From the NCBI RefSeq assembly GCF_024124905.1, contig NZ_JAMXST010000002.1, positions 124,001 through 188,000 of the forward strand: a DNA stretch of 64,000 nt, read 5' to 3'. Under the pieces are notes generated by a model that saw only the letters and a program-made list of their open reading frames with translations, had not been told where the DNA came from and ran no database searches. Every line of letters begins with the position of its first letter. The stretch's first letter is position 1. The position numbers and the translations under genes were made by a program. Below are positions 27,361 to 43,073 of the stretch, one piece after another. Source of the DNA: Cellulosimicrobium cellulans (GTDB lineage: Bacteria; Actinomycetota; Actinomycetes; Actinomycetales; Cellulomonadaceae).

Positions 27361-30300
27361 ATGATCGACGCCACCCTGCCGACCGAGCAGCCCCCGAACC
27401 CCCCGACCACCCCGGACCCCACCCCGGCGCCGGGTGCGTCGCGCGCGCCCGTCGACCCCGCCCGCCGCCTGGACTGGCGGCGCCTGCGCGGGCCGCTGGC
27501 CGTCGTCGCCCTCGTCGCGCTCACGCTCGGAGCGGTCGGTGCCGCGCTCGGGACCGTCATCGCGGGCTGGCTCGCCGACGACCCGACGACGGCGACGCTC
27601 CAGCTCCTCGCGCTGTGCGTCGTCGGTGCCGCGCTGCTCGACACCGTCGGCCAGGTCGTGTGGGCCGGCGTCGTCGACCGCGCCGAGGGGCGCCTGCGCG
27701 GCGACCTGCTCACGGCCGCGCTCCACCAGCCGCTCGCCACGCTCACGGAGCAGGCGGTGGGCGAGGTGCTCGACCGCGTCGACGACGACACGCACGCCGT
27801 GGGCACCCTGGTGCGCCGCCAGCTCTGGGGCGCGGGCCGCACGGTCGTCGGCGTCCTGCCGATGTGGGTCGTCGCGGGCCTGACCTGGTGGCCGGCCTGG
27901 ATCCTCTTCCCGGTGCTCGGCGCGGTCGCCGCGGTGATCGTGCGCCCCATGCTGGGCGAGATCGCGCGCCGCAAGGTGATCGAGGAGGCCGCGTGGACGG
28001 ACCACGCCGCGGCGTTCGAGGAGTCGGTCGCCGCGCGCGACGACCTGCGCACGAGCCTCGGCCAGTCGTTCGCGGTCCGGCGCCTCGCCGAGCGCTCGGC
28101 CCAGGTGCACCGGAAGTTCCAGGCCGTGCTCGTGATCGAGTCGCGCATGCTGCGGCGTGCCGGGCTCGTCCTCGCGTCGCTGCTCGCGGGCGTGGCCGTC
28201 GCGGGCGCCGCGCTCGCCGCCGACGGCGACCTGGGCGTCGACCGCCTCGTCACCCTGTTCCTCGTGACGGCGATGTTCGTGGGGCAGGTGGACAACCTGG
28301 TCCACCACCTGCCGGACATCCAGGAGGGCATCGGGGCGCTCACCCGCATCCGGCAGATGCTCGCGGTCGAGCCCGAGCCGACGGGTGGGCGCACGCTACC
28401 CGCCGGACCGGTGGGGATCGAGCTGCGCGACCTCCACTTCTCCTACGCCGAGGGCACGTTCGCGCTCGACGGCGTGAGCCTGCGGGTGCCCGCGGGCGAG
28501 ACGGTCGCGCTCGTGGGGCGTACGGGGTCGGGCAAGTCGACCCTGGCGTCCCTCCTCTCGCGCGCGGTCGAGCCGCCGCGGGGCGCGGTGCTCGTGGGCG
28601 GCGTGGACGTGCGCGACCTCGACCTGCAGGCACTGCGCGCCGCGGTGGGGGTCGTGACGCAGCGCACCGAGATCCTCGCGGGCACGCTCGCGGAGAACGT
28701 CGCGCTCTTCGCCGACGTGCCGCGCGCCGACGTCGAGGCCGCGGTGCGCGAGCTGCGCCTCGACGACTGGGTCGCGGGCCTCCCCGACGGCCTCGACACG
28801 CTGCTCGGGCCCGGTGGCACGTCGCTGTCGGCGGGGGAGGAGCAGCTCGTCGCGTTCGCGCGGCTGCTCGTCCGCGACGTGCAGGTCGTCGTGCTCGACG
28901 AGGCGACCGCGCGCATGGACCCGCTGACCGAGGCGCGCGTCGTCGCGGCCTCGGAGCGGCTGCTCGCCGGGCGGACGGGCGTGCTCGTCGCGCACCGTCT
29001 CTCGACGATCGAGCGGGCCGGGCTGCTCGCGGTCCTCGACCACGGCCGGGTCGTGCAGCAGGGCGAGCGGGCGGCGCTCGCCCGCGTCGCGGGCCCGTAC
29101 CGCGACCTGCTCGCCGCGAGCGTCGCCGAGGAGACCGGGACGGGCGTCGTCGGCGCGCACCCCGGTGCGGGCGAGGCCCTGCTCGACGACGACGGCGCGC
29201 GCGACGTGTCGCCCGTCCCGGGCGCGTCGGGCCGTCCCGGCGACGCCGACGGCGCGGCTGCGGACCGGGCGGCGGAGTCGGTCGGAGGCCGCCGACGGCG
29301 TGGCACGCCGCCGGTCCTCGCGGACCCCGGCGACGGGCCCAGCCTCGCTCGCGGGGTGCTGCACGCGCTGTTCGTGCGCCCCGCGTGGGGCGTCGTCGGC
29401 GCCCTGCTGTTCCTCGTGACGAGCCTCGTCTCGGCGCAGGGCGCCGTCACGGGCTTCCTCTGGGGCCGCGCCGTGCAGGACCTGGACGAGGGGTTCCCGG
29501 CGCAGCTGCTCGTGCCGCTCGCCGTGCTCCTCGTCCTCGCGCCCCTCTGCCTCGCGTGGGCGCTGTACGTCTACCCGCGCTGGTGGATCGAGGTGCTGCT
29601 GCGCGTGCGCATGGCCGTCATGGCCGGCCAGACGCGCCAGCACCGGCTCACCGCGACGCCCCCGGGCGAGGTGGTCGCGCGTGCCATGGACGCCGACCGC
29701 TTCGTCCGGTACGCGGACCGGTGGGTCGACTTCGTCAACGGCCTCGTCGTCGCGGGGGTCACGGCGCTGCTCAGCGGGTCGTGGCTCGCGGGCGCGGTGC
29801 TGCTCGCCGTGATGGTCGTGTCCGCGGCGGCGTCCGCGCTCGGGCGCCCGATCGCGGGCCGGTCGGCCACGCGGTCGTCGGCGGCGCGCGCCCGGTTCGG
29901 GCGGGCGCTGGTCTCGGCGCTCGACTCGGCGCGCACGGTCAAGCTCGCCGCCCGGACGCCGCAGGTGCACGCGCACCTGCGCGAGGTCGACGGGGGGCGC
30001 GTGCGGGCCGCGATCTTCGAGCACCGGGTGCAGGCCGCGCTCGACGGCGTCCCGCTCGTGATGATCCAGCTCGGCGTCGTGGCGGCGTGGGCCGGGCTGC
30101 TCGCGGGCACGTGGGACCTCGCGACCGCGCTCCTGGTCGCCAACGCGGTGACCGGCTTCGGCTGGTTCGGCGTGGTCGCGGGGGCAGTCGTGACGGAGGC
30201 GCCGGGCACGCGCTCGTGGCAGCGCGCCACGAGCCGGTTCGCCGGGGGCACGGATCTCATGGACCTGCCGCCCGGCGTCGACCTCCTCACGGGCGAGGCC

Positions 30301-31011
30301 CCCGTGCCTGACCCGGGGCCGCGCCAGCCGCTCGAGCGGCTCGAGCTGTCCGACGTCACCGCGCTGCACGACGACGGCACGATCGGCGTCCAGGGCGTCG
30401 ACCTCGCGGTGCGTCGCGGCGAGCTCGTCCTCCTGCTCGGGCAGGTCGGGGCGGGCAAGTCGAGCCTGCTCTCGGCGTTGTCGGGCCTCATGGAGCACAC
30501 GGGGCACATCCGGTGGAACGGGACCGACGTCGTCGACGCCCAGACGTTCCTGCGGCCGGGACAGGTCGCCCACGTGGCGCAGGTCCCGCGTGTGCTCTCG
30601 GGGACGTTCGCCGACAACGTGCGCCTCGGGCACGAGCGCGACGTGCACGGCCCGGTCGCGGCCGCGCGCCTGGAGCGCGACGTCGTCGAGGCCGGGGGCC
30701 ACGAGGCGCTGGTGGGCCACCGCGGCGTCCGGCTCTCGGGCGGCCAGGTGCAGCGGCTCGCCCTCGCACGGGCGCTCGCGACCGACGCCGAGCTCCTGCT
30801 CGCGGACGACGTCTCGAGCGCGCTCGACGCGGCGACCGAGATCGAGCTGTGGACCTCGCTCCGGGAGCGCGGGACCACGGTGATCGGCGCGACGTCGAAG
30901 CGTGCGGCGCTCGCGCGCGCGGACCGCGTCGTCGTGCTCGACGAGGGCCGCGTCGCGGAGGTCGGGCCGTGGCGCGACCTGGCACCGCGCTGGGGTCACC
31001 TGGCGGGCTGA
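27361..31011 (+). CDS. Fused two-half ABC exporter (TMD-NBD-TMD-NBD) with asymmetric ATP sites
   Basis: A 1216-residue protein carrying two complete exporter halves. Half 1: membrane domain about 35-330, Walker A with Lys392, signature LSAGE (489-493), Walker B Asp513 with catalytic Glu514, and H-loop His545. A Gly/Ala/Asp-rich linker covers about 590-660. Half 2: membrane domain about 670-960, Walker A with Lys1033, canonical signature LSGGQ (1125-1129), but Asp1150 in place of the catalytic Glu and Ser1179 in place of the H-loop His. One composite site is therefore canonical and the other degenerate, as in heterodimeric exporters. A TAGGGT box (27346-27351) ends nine bases before the ATG, so the mRNA is probably leaderless or nearly so. 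The substrate is unknown (drug, lipid or peptide). Confidence 0.9.
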   Translation: MIDATLPTEQPPNPPTTPDPTPAPGASRAPVDPARRLDWRRLRGPLAVVALVALTLGAVGAALGTVIAGWLADDPTTATLQLLALCVVGAALLDTVGQVVWAGVVDRAEGRLRGDLLTAALHQPLATLTEQAVGEVLDRVDDDTHAVGTLVRRQLWGAGRTVVGVLPMWVVAGLTWWPAWILFPVLGAVAAVIVRPMLGEIARRKVIEEAAWTDHAAAFEESVAARDDLRTSLGQSFAVRRLAERSAQVHRKFQAVLVIESRMLRRAGLVLASLLAGVAVAGAALAADGDLGVDRLVTLFLVTAMFVGQVDNLVHHLPDIQEGIGALTRIRQMLAVEPEPTGGRTLPAGPVGIELRDLHFSYAEGTFALDGVSLRVPAGETVALVGRTGSGKSTLASLLSRAVEPPRGAVLVGGVDVRDLDLQALRAAVGVVTQRTEILAGTLAENVALFADVPRADVEAAVRELRLDDWVAGLPDGLDTLLGPGGTSLSAGEEQLVAFARLLVRDVQVVVLDEATARMDPLTEARVVAASERLLAGRTGVLVAHRLSTIERAGLLAVLDHGRVVQQGERAALARVAGPYRDLLAASVAEETGTGVVGAHPGAGEALLDDDGARDVSPVPGASGRPGDADGAAADRAAESVGGRRRRGTPPVLADPGDGPSLARGVLHALFVRPAWGVVGALLFLVTSLVSAQGAVTGFLWGRAVQDLDEGFPAQLLVPLAVLLVLAPLCLAWALYVYPRWWIEVLLRVRMAVMAGQTRQHRLTATPPGEVVARAMDADRFVRYADRWVDFVNGLVVAGVTALLSGSWLAGAVLLAVMVVSAAASALGRPIAGRSATRSSAARARFGRALVSALDSARTVKLAARTPQVHAHLREVDGGRVRAAIFEHRVQAALDGVPLVMIQLGVVAAWAGLLAGTWDLATALLVANAVTGFGWFGVVAGAVVTEAPGTRSWQRATSRFAGGTDLMDLPPGVDLLTGEAPVPDPGPRQPLERLELSDVTALHDDGTIGVQGVDLAVRRGELVLLLGQVGAGKSSLLSALSGLMEHTGHIRWNGTDVVDAQTFLRPGQVAHVAQVPRVLSGTFADNVRLGHERDVHGPVAAARLERDVVEAGGHEALVGHRGVRLSGGQVQRLALARALATDAELLLADDVSSALDAATEIELWTSLRERGTTVIGATSKRAALARADRVVVLDEGRVAEVGPWRDLAPRWGHLAG

Positions 31012-31028
31012 CCTCCCCTCCCGCTCCC

Positions 31029-31090
31029 CGCCGAACCCGGGGTCGCTCCTCACCGGACGTGTTCCGAGGGGAGCGACCCCGGGTTCGGCG
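31029..31090. terminator. Terminator after the ABC exporter
   Basis: A perfect 20-bp stem (31029-31048 with 31071-31090) with a 22-base loop and no T-tract. Confidence 0.8.
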
Positions 31091-31108
31091 TCTCCGGGGT
31101 TTCTGAGT

Positions 31109-31138
31109 CTTGCTGCAAGTTTCTGCAACCAGTACAGT
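31109..31138 (+). promoter_or_regulatory. Promoter and maltose-type operator for the amylopullulanase gene
   Basis: TTGCTG (31110-31115) and TACAGT (31133-31138) are exactly 17 bases apart. The palindrome CTTGCTGCAAG (31109-31119) overlaps the -35, and a further half-site, CTGCAA, follows at about 31123-31128. TGCAAG-type repeats are known at alpha-amylase and maltose promoters of streptomycetes controlled by the LacI-family MalR. No malR-like gene is adjacent here. Confidence 0.7.
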
Positions 31139-31267
31139 TCGGCTCAGCCGTACGCTGAGGAAGCCGCGGTCGACGTCGCCCGCTGCCGGTCTCGTCGTCC
31201 GTGGTCTTGCCGGCCCTGCCCGCTCACGCGTGCGGTCCCGCACCAGCCACCGGACGAGGGAGTCCTC

Positions 31268-37459
<6,192 letters not shown>

Positions 37460-37465
37460 GTCGAA

Positions 37466-37509
37466 CGCCGAGGTAGAGCCCTGGTCATCACCAGGGCTCT
37501 ACCTCGGCG
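37466..37509. terminator. Perfect 20-bp hairpin built from the dispersed repeat unit
   Basis: Arms 37466-37485 and 37490-37509 are perfect reverse complements with loop CATC, six bases after the amylopullulanase stop. Each arm contains GAGGTAGAGCCCTGGT, the same unit as the array at 141-220. Confidence 0.85.
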
Positions 37510-37570
37510 CACCTCGGCTCTACCTCGGCGGGGCCTCGGGTCTCCCTCGGTCGGCCGCGGCCTTCCTCGG
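37510..37570. repeat. Degenerate continuation of the ~20-bp tandem repeat
   Basis: Units ending GGCTCTACCTCGG (to 37528), GGGTCTCCCTCGG (to 37550) and GGCCTTCCTCGG (to 37570) follow the hairpin with a period of 20-22 bases. They look like decayed copies of the element at 141-220. Confidence 0.55.
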
Positions 37571-37617
37571 GACGTCCTCGTGCTCTCCCGGCGGGGCGGG
37601 TGCTACGGTCGCGAGCC

Positions 37618-38100
37618 GTGACCACCTCGCCCCGGCCCGCCGTCCGCCCGACGGCGGGTCTCGCCTTCCGCGCGGCCGTCGCCGCCGACCTGCCCCGCGT
37701 GGTCGAGCTCATCGCCGACGACGCGATCGCACGCGACCGCACCGGCGACGTCGGCCCGGAGCACGAGGCGGCGTTCGCCGCGATCGACGCGGACCCGAAC
37801 AACGCCCTGGTCGTCGTGGAGCGCGACGGCGAGGTCGTGGGCACCATGCAGCTCACCGTGGTCCCGGGCATCTCCCGCCACGGAGCCTCCCGGCTGCTGG
37901 TCGAGGCGGTGCGCGTGGACCGCCGGCTGCGGGGCCAGGGCGTCGGGCGGGCCATGATGGCGTGGGCCCACGCGTGGGGGCGGGACCGCGGCTGCGCCCT
38001 CGCGCAGCTCACGTCCGACAAGCAGCGCGACGACGCCCACCGCTTCTACCGGTCGCTCGGCTACGAGCAGTCCCACGAAGGGTTCAAGCTGCCGCTCTGA
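37618..38100 (+). CDS. GNAT-family N-acetyltransferase
   Basis: A 160-residue single-domain acetyltransferase. The acetyl-CoA pyrophosphate loop is RRLRGQGVGRAMMAWA (about 101-116), with VVERDGEVVGTMQLTVVPG forming the preceding strands and FYRSLGYEQSHEGFKL near the end. The substrate is unknown. I prefer the GTG at 37618 because TACGGT (37604-37609) ends eight bases before it (leaderless); an in-frame GTG at 37600 would add six residues. A short 12-bp stem overlaps the stop and separates it from convergent purU. Confidence 0.88.
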   Translation: MTTSPRPAVRPTAGLAFRAAVAADLPRVVELIADDAIARDRTGDVGPEHEAAFAAIDADPNNALVVVERDGEVVGTMQLTVVPGISRHGASRLLVEAVRVDRRLRGQGVGRAMMAWAHAWGRDRGCALAQLTSDKQRDDAHRFYRSLGYEQSHEGFKLPL

Positions 38101-38124
38101 CGGCGGCCGCGTGCGGCCGCCGTC
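38099..38124. terminator. Bidirectional terminator between the GNAT gene and purU
   Basis: A 12-bp perfect stem (38099-38110 with 38113-38124) with a minimal loop, overlapping the GNAT stop codon and next to the purU stop at 38131. Confidence 0.7.
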
Positions 38125-38130
38125 AGGGCA

Positions 38131-39051
38131 TCAGCGGAAGACGACCGTGCGGTGCCCGTCGAGCAGCACGCGGTGCTCGGCATGCCAGCGCACGGCGCGC
38201 GCGAGCGTCTGGCGCTCGACGTCCTCGCCGATCGCGACCAGGTCCTCGACGCGGCGCGAGTGGTCCACGCGCTCCACGTCCTGCTCGATGATCGGGCCCT
38301 CGTCGAGGTCGCCGGTCACGTAGTGCGACGTCGCGCCGATGAGCTTGACGCCGCGGTCGTGCGCCTGGGCGTAGGGCCGCGCGCCCTTGAAGCTCGGCAG
38401 GAACGAGTGGTGGATGTTGATGATGCGGCCGGGCATCTCGCGGCACAGGTCGTCCGAGAGGATCTGCATGTAGCGCGCGAGGACGACGAGCTCGACGTCG
38501 AGGTCGCGCACGAGCTCGCGCAGGCGCGCCTCGGCGTCGGCCTTGGTGTCCCTCGTCACGGGGACGTGGTGGAACGGCTTGCCGTAGAACGTCGCGATAT
38601 CCTCGAGGTCACGGTGGTTGCCGACGACGCCCACGACCTCGATCGGCATGCCCTGGGAGCGCTCGCGGTACAGCAGGTCGACGAGGCAGTGCGGGGCCTT
38701 GGAGACCATGAGCAGCGTGCGGACCCGGCGCCCGACGACGTCGAGCTGCCACGTCATGGCGAACCGGGCCGCGACCTCCTCGACCGCCCGCTCCAGCTCG
38801 GCGCGCTCCGCGGCCGCGGTGACCTGCACGCGCATGAAGAACAGCCCCGAGAGCGGGTCGCCGAACTGCTGCGACTCCGTGATGTTGCCGCCGAGCCGCG
38901 CGAGGGCACCGGCGACGGCGTGCACGATCCCCGGCCCGTCCGGGCACGAGAGCGTGAGGACCCAGTGCGTGGGGTCGCCGATCGGGGTCTGCGCGGTGCG
39001 GAGCGCCGAGGTGTCGGGGACGTCGGCGCCACGGGGATCTGTCGTGGACAC
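38131..39051 (-). CDS. purU: Formyltetrahydrofolate deformylase
   Basis: A 306-residue enzyme hydrolysing 10-formyl-tetrahydrofolate to formate and tetrahydrofolate, balancing the one-carbon pool. The N-terminal ACT domain (about 28-105) has LSCPDGPGIVHAVAGALARL. The formyltransferase-like domain has INIHHSFLPSFKGARPY (about 227-243, catalytic Asn and His) and DEGPIIEQD (about 266-274, catalytic Asp). The start is GTG at 39051, with TACCCT ending seven bases upstream (leaderless). It is functionally linked to the riboswitch-controlled purH and glyA-folD genes in this window. Confidence 0.95.
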   Translation of the reverse strand: MSTTDPRGADVPDTSALRTAQTPIGDPTHWVLTLSCPDGPGIVHAVAGALARLGGNITESQQFGDPLSGLFFMRVQVTAAAERAELERAVEEVAARFAMTWQLDVVGRRVRTLLMVSKAPHCLVDLLYRERSQGMPIEVVGVVGNHRDLEDIATFYGKPFHHVPVTRDTKADAEARLRELVRDLDVELVVLARYMQILSDDLCREMPGRIINIHHSFLPSFKGARPYAQAHDRGVKLIGATSHYVTGDLDEGPIIEQDVERVDHSRRVEDLVAIGEDVERQTLARAVRWHAEHRVLLDGHRTVVFR

Positions 39052-39158
39052 CCCTCAGAGGGTAGCCGCGTCCCGGCGGTGCCGGGACCGCCGTCCGGCA
39101 GCCCGACATCACCCGGACACGCGCGGTCGCGCCGCGCGATGTCTGACACGATGTCTTC

Positions 39159-39677
39159 ATGAACGACGCGCAGATCACGACCCGCCTCGTCGACGACGCC
39201 GAGGCCGGTGAGCTCCTGACCCTGCGGCGGGCGGCGTTCGTCACCGAGGCGCAGCTCTACCAGGACCCCAACATCCCCCCGCTGACCCAGACCCTCCACG
39301 AGCTGCGCGAGGACCTCGCGCGCGAGGACGTCGTGACGATCGGCGCGTGGCTCGGCCCGCGCCTGGTCGGCTCGGTCCGGGTCGAGATCGAGGACAGCAA
39401 GGCGACGCTCGGGCGGCTCGCGGTCGCGCCGGACATGCAGGGCCGGGGCATCGGGACGCAGATGCTCTTCGAGGTGCTGCCCTATCTCCCGGAGCAGACC
39501 TCGGAGATCTGGGTCTTCACGGGCAAGGACTCCAAGCAGAACCTCGCGATGTACACCAAGCACGGGTACGAGGAGCAGTACGACAAGGCGGCCGGCGACC
39601 TCACCTACACCTACCTGCGCCGCATCCTGGGCGAGGCCGAGGCGCGCAACGAGTCGGACGCCGTCGGGCACGAGTAG
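39159..39677 (+). CDS. GNAT-family N-acetyltransferase
   Basis: A 172-residue acetyltransferase with strand GPRLVGSVRVEIED, the acetyl-CoA loop VAPDMQGRGIGTQML (about 89-103) and VFTGKDSKQNLAMYTKHGYEE near the end (about 125-145, given by its ends). The first 50 residues, including LRRAAFVTEAQLYQDPNIPPLTQ, look like the acceptor-binding part. It is probably an amino-acid or small-amine acetyltransferase; the substrate is unknown. The start is ATG at 39159 with a CACGAT box six bases upstream. It is divergent from purU and convergent with the ABC ATPase gene, with only 12 bases between stops. Confidence 0.88.
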   Translation: MNDAQITTRLVDDAEAGELLTLRRAAFVTEAQLYQDPNIPPLTQTLHELREDLAREDVVTIGAWLGPRLVGSVRVEIEDSKATLGRLAVAPDMQGRGIGTQMLFEVLPYLPEQTSEIWVFTGKDSKQNLAMYTKHGYEEQYDKAAGDLTYTYLRRILGEAEARNESDAVGHE

Positions 39678-39689
39678 TCCCGGGAGGCC

Positions 39690-40490
39690 TCAGCCGCGCC
39701 GTGGGTGCTGCGTTGCCGAGACCGACGGGTCGTGGCGCGGGGACGTGAGGGTCGAGGCGCCGGTGATCGCCGCGATGATCTCCTCGTAGCTGGCGTCGGG
39801 GCCGGAGAAGCTCCCGTTGTTCCGGCCGTGCCGCAGCACCTCGACCCGGTCCGCCACCGCGCGGACGTCGGTCATGTTGTGGCTGATGAGGATGACGGCA
39901 TGGCCCATGTCCCGCAGCCGCAGGATGTGCGTGAGCACCTCGGCGGACTGCGCGACGGACAGCGCCGCGGTCGGTTCGTCGAGCACGACGATGCGGGGGG
40001 AGCCCAGGAGGGTGCGGGCGATCGCGACGCTCTGGCGCTGGCCGCCCGAGAGCGACGAGACCGGCACCCGTACCGACGGCACGCGCGCGTTGAGGTCGGC
40101 CAGCACGCGCCGCGCGGTCCCCTCCATGGTCGCCTCGTCGAGGCCCCGCCCCCGGCGCAGCTCGCGGCCGAGGTAGAGGTTCGACACGACGTCGAGGTTG
40201 TCGCACAGGGCCAGGTCCTGGAAGACGGTCGCGATCCCGAGCGCGTGGGCGGCGGCCGGGGTCGGGATGACGACCGGGACGCCGTCGGACTCGATGAAGC
40301 CGGCGTCGGGCGTCAGCACGCCCGCGACGATCTTGGCGAGCGTGGACTTGCCGGCACCGTTGTCGCCCACCAGAGCGACGACCTCGTGGCGGTGGACCTC
40401 GAGCTCGACGCCGGTGAGGGCCTGGACGGCGCCGAACGACTTGTCGATCCCGTGCAGGGCGAGCGCCGGGACAGCAGGGCGGGTGGTCAC
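39690..40490 (-). CDS. Sugar ABC transporter, single-domain ATPase (FrcA/XylG-like)
   Basis: A 266-residue ABC ATPase. Walker A GDNGAGKST (about 42-50), signature LSGGQRQSV (about 147-155), Walker [12 protein letters not shown] (about 166-176) and H-loop ISHN (about 201-204). The sequence is closest in feel to the one-NBD ATPases of fructose/ribose CUT2 importers, unlike the two-NBD ATPase across the divergent promoter. It starts with GTG overlapping the ROK gene stop (GTGA), so the pair is coupled. No permease is encoded with it. It may serve the GguB-like permease at 44749 or a system elsewhere. Confidence 0.88.
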   Translation of the reverse strand: MTTRPAVPALALHGIDKSFGAVQALTGVELEVHRHEVVALVGDNGAGKSTLAKIVAGVLTPDAGFIESDGVPVVIPTPAAAHALGIATVFQDLALCDNLDVVSNLYLGRELRRGRGLDEATMEGTARRVLADLNARVPSVRVPVSSLSGGQRQSVAIARTLLGSPRIVVLDEPTAALSVAQSAEVLTHILRLRDMGHAVILISHNMTDVRAVADRVEVLRHGRNNGSFSGPDASYEEIIAAITGASTLTSPRHDPSVSATQHPRRG

Positions 40491-41698
40491 GTCGGGTCAC
40501 CTTCGGTGGGGGAGGGGGCGACCACCGGGCCGTCGGTGGCCAGGTCGGTCGCGGCGAGCGCGAGGGAGAGCGCGCCGAGGACCTCGGCGCGAGAGCCGAG
40601 GTCCGACGCGAGGACCTCGACGGGGGCGATGGTGTTCGGGACGAGGTGGCGGCGCATCGACTCGCGGAACGGGGCCAGCAGGACCTCGCCGGTCTCGGCG
40701 AGCTCGCCCCCGACGACGACCGCCTGCGGGTTCAGCGCGGTCGCCAGACCGGCCACCACGGACCCGATCCGGTCCCCCGCGTCGGCGACGACGCGGCGGC
40801 ACCCCGGATCGCCGTCGAGCGCGCCCTGGACGAGGTCGTGCAGGGTGAGGTCCCCGTGGCTCGTCCGGACGAGGGCGAGCAGCGCATCGGACCCCACGAC
40901 GGTCTCGAGGCACCCGCGGTTCCCGCAGCGGCAGATCGGGCCGGCCGGGTCGACCTGCATGTGACCGATCTCGCCCGCCGTCCCGGCGTAGCCCCGATGG
41001 ACTCGGCCCCCGAGCACGATGCCGGCGCCGGTGCCGTAGGAGGCGCGCACGAAGATCGAGTCCCGGTACCCGCGCGTCGCGCCGAGCTCGTGCTCGGCGA
41101 GCGCCGCGAGGTTCGCGTCGTTGTCGACCTTGACGGGCCGTGCGAGCCGCTTGGCGAGCACCTGCCCGACGTGGACGTCGTCCCACCCGCGCATCACCCC
41201 GCGCACGGAGATCATGCCGGTGTCCTCGTCGACCGGCGCCGGCAGGGCGACGCCGACGGTCAGCAGCTCGTCCGGCGCCGCACCGACGCGGTCCAGCATC
41301 TCGACGACGAGCAGGGCGGCCCGGTCCAGCCCGGTGTCGAGGCGGTGGTCGACGGGCAGGGGCATGTGCTGCTCGGCGAGGATCTCGCGCGTCGGGTCGG
41401 CGATCGCCACCGTGAGGCGGCGGCGCCCGAACTGGATCGCCGCGACGACGCCGAGCCGGCGCGCGAGCGTCACCATCTGCGCACGCCGCCCGGACCGGGA
41501 CGCCGGGCGGGTGTCGACGACGCCCGCGCCGGTGAGCTCCTTGACGATCGTCGAGACGGTCGCTGTCGACAGCCCCGTCGCCTCGGCGAGCTCGACCTGG
41601 GTGAGACCCCCGAAGCGCCTCACCGCGTCGACGATGCGAAGTCGGTTCGCCTCTCGGAGGGACGCCTGCGACCCGGGGGTGGACCGGTCGCTGTTCAC
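40487..41698 (-). CDS. ROK-family transcriptional regulator (NagC/XylR-like)
   Basis: A 403-residue repressor-type ROK protein. The winged-helix DNA-binding region is about 12-70 with LTQVELAEATGLSTATVSTIVKEL (helix-turn-helix, about 32-55). The ROK sugar-binding domain follows: DNDANLAALAEHELG, GTGAGIVLGG and the zinc motif CRCGNRGCLE (about 257-266). The start is GTG at 41698 with TAGCCT (41710-41705) six bases upstream (leaderless). It is divergent from the ChvE-type binding-protein gene, so it very likely controls that operon in response to an imported monosaccharide. Confidence 0.9.
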   Translation of the reverse strand: MNSDRSTPGSQASLREANRLRIVDAVRRFGGLTQVELAEATGLSTATVSTIVKELTGAGVVDTRPASRSGRRAQMVTLARRLGVVAAIQFGRRRLTVAIADPTREILAEQHMPLPVDHRLDTGLDRAALLVVEMLDRVGAAPDELLTVGVALPAPVDEDTGMISVRGVMRGWDDVHVGQVLAKRLARPVKVDNDANLAALAEHELGATRGYRDSIFVRASYGTGAGIVLGGRVHRGYAGTAGEIGHMQVDPAGPICRCGNRGCLETVVGSDALLALVRTSHGDLTLHDLVQGALDGDPGCRRVVADAGDRIGSVVAGLATALNPQAVVVGGELAETGEVLLAPFRESMRRHLVPNTIAPVEVLASDLGSRAEVLGALSLALAATDLATDGPVVAPSPTEGDPT

Positions 41699-41797
41699 AC
41701 GCGCAGGCTACACGGTGCGGCGCCGCGGAGGTCGGCCGCAGCGCGGATCCCTCATGGCTTCGATGCTCGAACACAAAATGATTACGGGGTCTCTCGT

Positions 41798-41831
41798 GCG
41801 CTTGACCGGCGAACTCAAGCGCGGCTACGGT
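41798..41831 (+). promoter_or_regulatory. Promoter and palindromic operator for the ChvE/GguAB-type operon
   Basis: TTGACC (41803-41808) and TACGGT (41826-41831) are 17 bases apart. The arms GCGCTTGA (41798-41805) and TCAAGCGC (41815-41822) form a perfect 8-bp inverted repeat centred on the spacer and covering the -35. This is a good candidate site for the divergent ROK repressor. An A/T-rich patch, ACACAAAATGATTA (about 41771-41784), lies just upstream and is unusual in this genome. Confidence 0.75.
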
Positions 41832-41942
41832 CCCTCCCAGCCCGTGGGAGCGTTCCCGTCCGACGACGGACGACCGCCCGGCGGAGCGCCGTGCCACCCG
41901 ACCTCGGGGGTACGGCCTTTCGACGACGAGAGGGAGACGACG

Positions 41943-43070
41943 ATGACGTCATGGCGCAGCAAGGTCACCGCCTTCGCGGGGACCGCACTCCTGGTCGGTT
42001 CGCTCGCCGCGTGCAGCGCGGAGCGGGCGAGCGACTCGGGTGACGGCGCCTCGGAGGCCGCGGACTCGGGCGACACGCTCGTCGGCATCGCGATGCCGAC
42101 GCGCAGCCTCGAGCGCTGGAACAACGACGGCGCACACCTGGAGGAGCTGCTCCAGGAGGCCGGCTTCGAGACGACCCTGCAGTACGCGGACAACAAGGTC
42201 GACCAGCAGATCACGCAGCTCCAGAACATGATCAACCAGGGCGCTGACGTCCTCGTCATCGCCTCCATCGACGGGACCGCGCTGGGCCCGGTCCTCGACC
42301 AGGCGGCGGAGAACGACGTCCCCGTCATCGCCTACGACCGCCTGATCAACGGCTCCGAGCACGTCGACTACTACGCGACGTTCGACAACGAGCTCGTCGG
42401 CACGCTCCAGGGCGAGTTCATCGTGGAGCAGCTCGGGCTCGCCGACGGCGCGGGCCCGTTCAACCTCGAGCCGTTCGCGGGCTCGCCCGACGACAACAAC
42501 GCGAAGTTCTTCTTCAAGGGCGCGTGGGACGTGCTGAGCCCGTACATCGAGTCCGGCCAGCTCGTCGTCCCCTCCGGCAAGGCGCCGGCCACGGTCGACG
42601 ACTGGGCGTCGATCGGCATCCAGGGCTGGGAGTCCGCGAAGGCGCAGTCGGAGATGGAGAACCGGCTCAACTCGTTCTACACGGACAAGAAGGTCGACGT
42701 GGTCCTGTCGCCGAACGACTCGCTCGCGCTCGGCATCGAGCAGGCGCTCGAGGGCGCGGCGTACACGTCGGCCGACTGGCCGATCGTCACCGGCCAGGAC
42801 GCCGACGAGGCCAACGTGAAGAACATGCTCGCGGGCACGCAGTCGATGACCGTCTGGAAGGACACCCGCACGCTCGGCGACCAGGTCGCGACCATGGTCG
42901 AGCAGATCGTCGACGGGGCCGAGGTCGAGGTCAACGACACCGAGACCTACGACAACGGGGTCAAGGTCGTCCCCTCGTACCTGCTCCCGCCGGAGGTCGT
43001 CACGGCCGACACGGTCCAGCAGAAGCTCGTCGACTCGGGCTTCTACACGGCCGAGCAGCTCGGTCTGTGA
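41943..43070 (+). CDS. ChvE-like multiple-monosaccharide ABC transporter binding lipoprotein
   Basis: A 375-residue CUT2 substrate-binding protein. The signal ends in a lipobox LAAC with lipidated Cys24. The mature part opens with [17 protein letters not shown] and includes [39 protein letters not shown] and [17 protein letters not shown], all typical of the ChvE family, which binds arabinose, galactose, glucose, xylose and related sugars. It is first in an operon with a two-NBD ATPase and a permease. Two strong hairpins follow it, which would keep its transcript level above that of the downstream genes. Confidence 0.9.
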   Translation: MTSWRSKVTAFAGTALLVGSLAACSAERASDSGDGASEAADSGDTLVGIAMPTRSLERWNNDGAHLEELLQEAGFETTLQYADNKVDQQITQLQNMINQGADVLVIASIDGTALGPVLDQAAENDVPVIAYDRLINGSEHVDYYATFDNELVGTLQGEFIVEQLGLADGAGPFNLEPFAGSPDDNNAKFFFKGAWDVLSPYIESGQLVVPSGKAPATVDDWASIGIQGWESAKAQSEMENRLNSFYTDKKVDVVLSPNDSLALGIEQALEGAAYTSADWPIVTGQDADEANVKNMLAGTQSMTVWKDTRTLGDQVATMVEQIVDGAEVEVNDTETYDNGVKVVPSYLLPPEVVTADTVQQKLVDSGFYTAEQLGL

Positions 43071-43073
43071 CCC

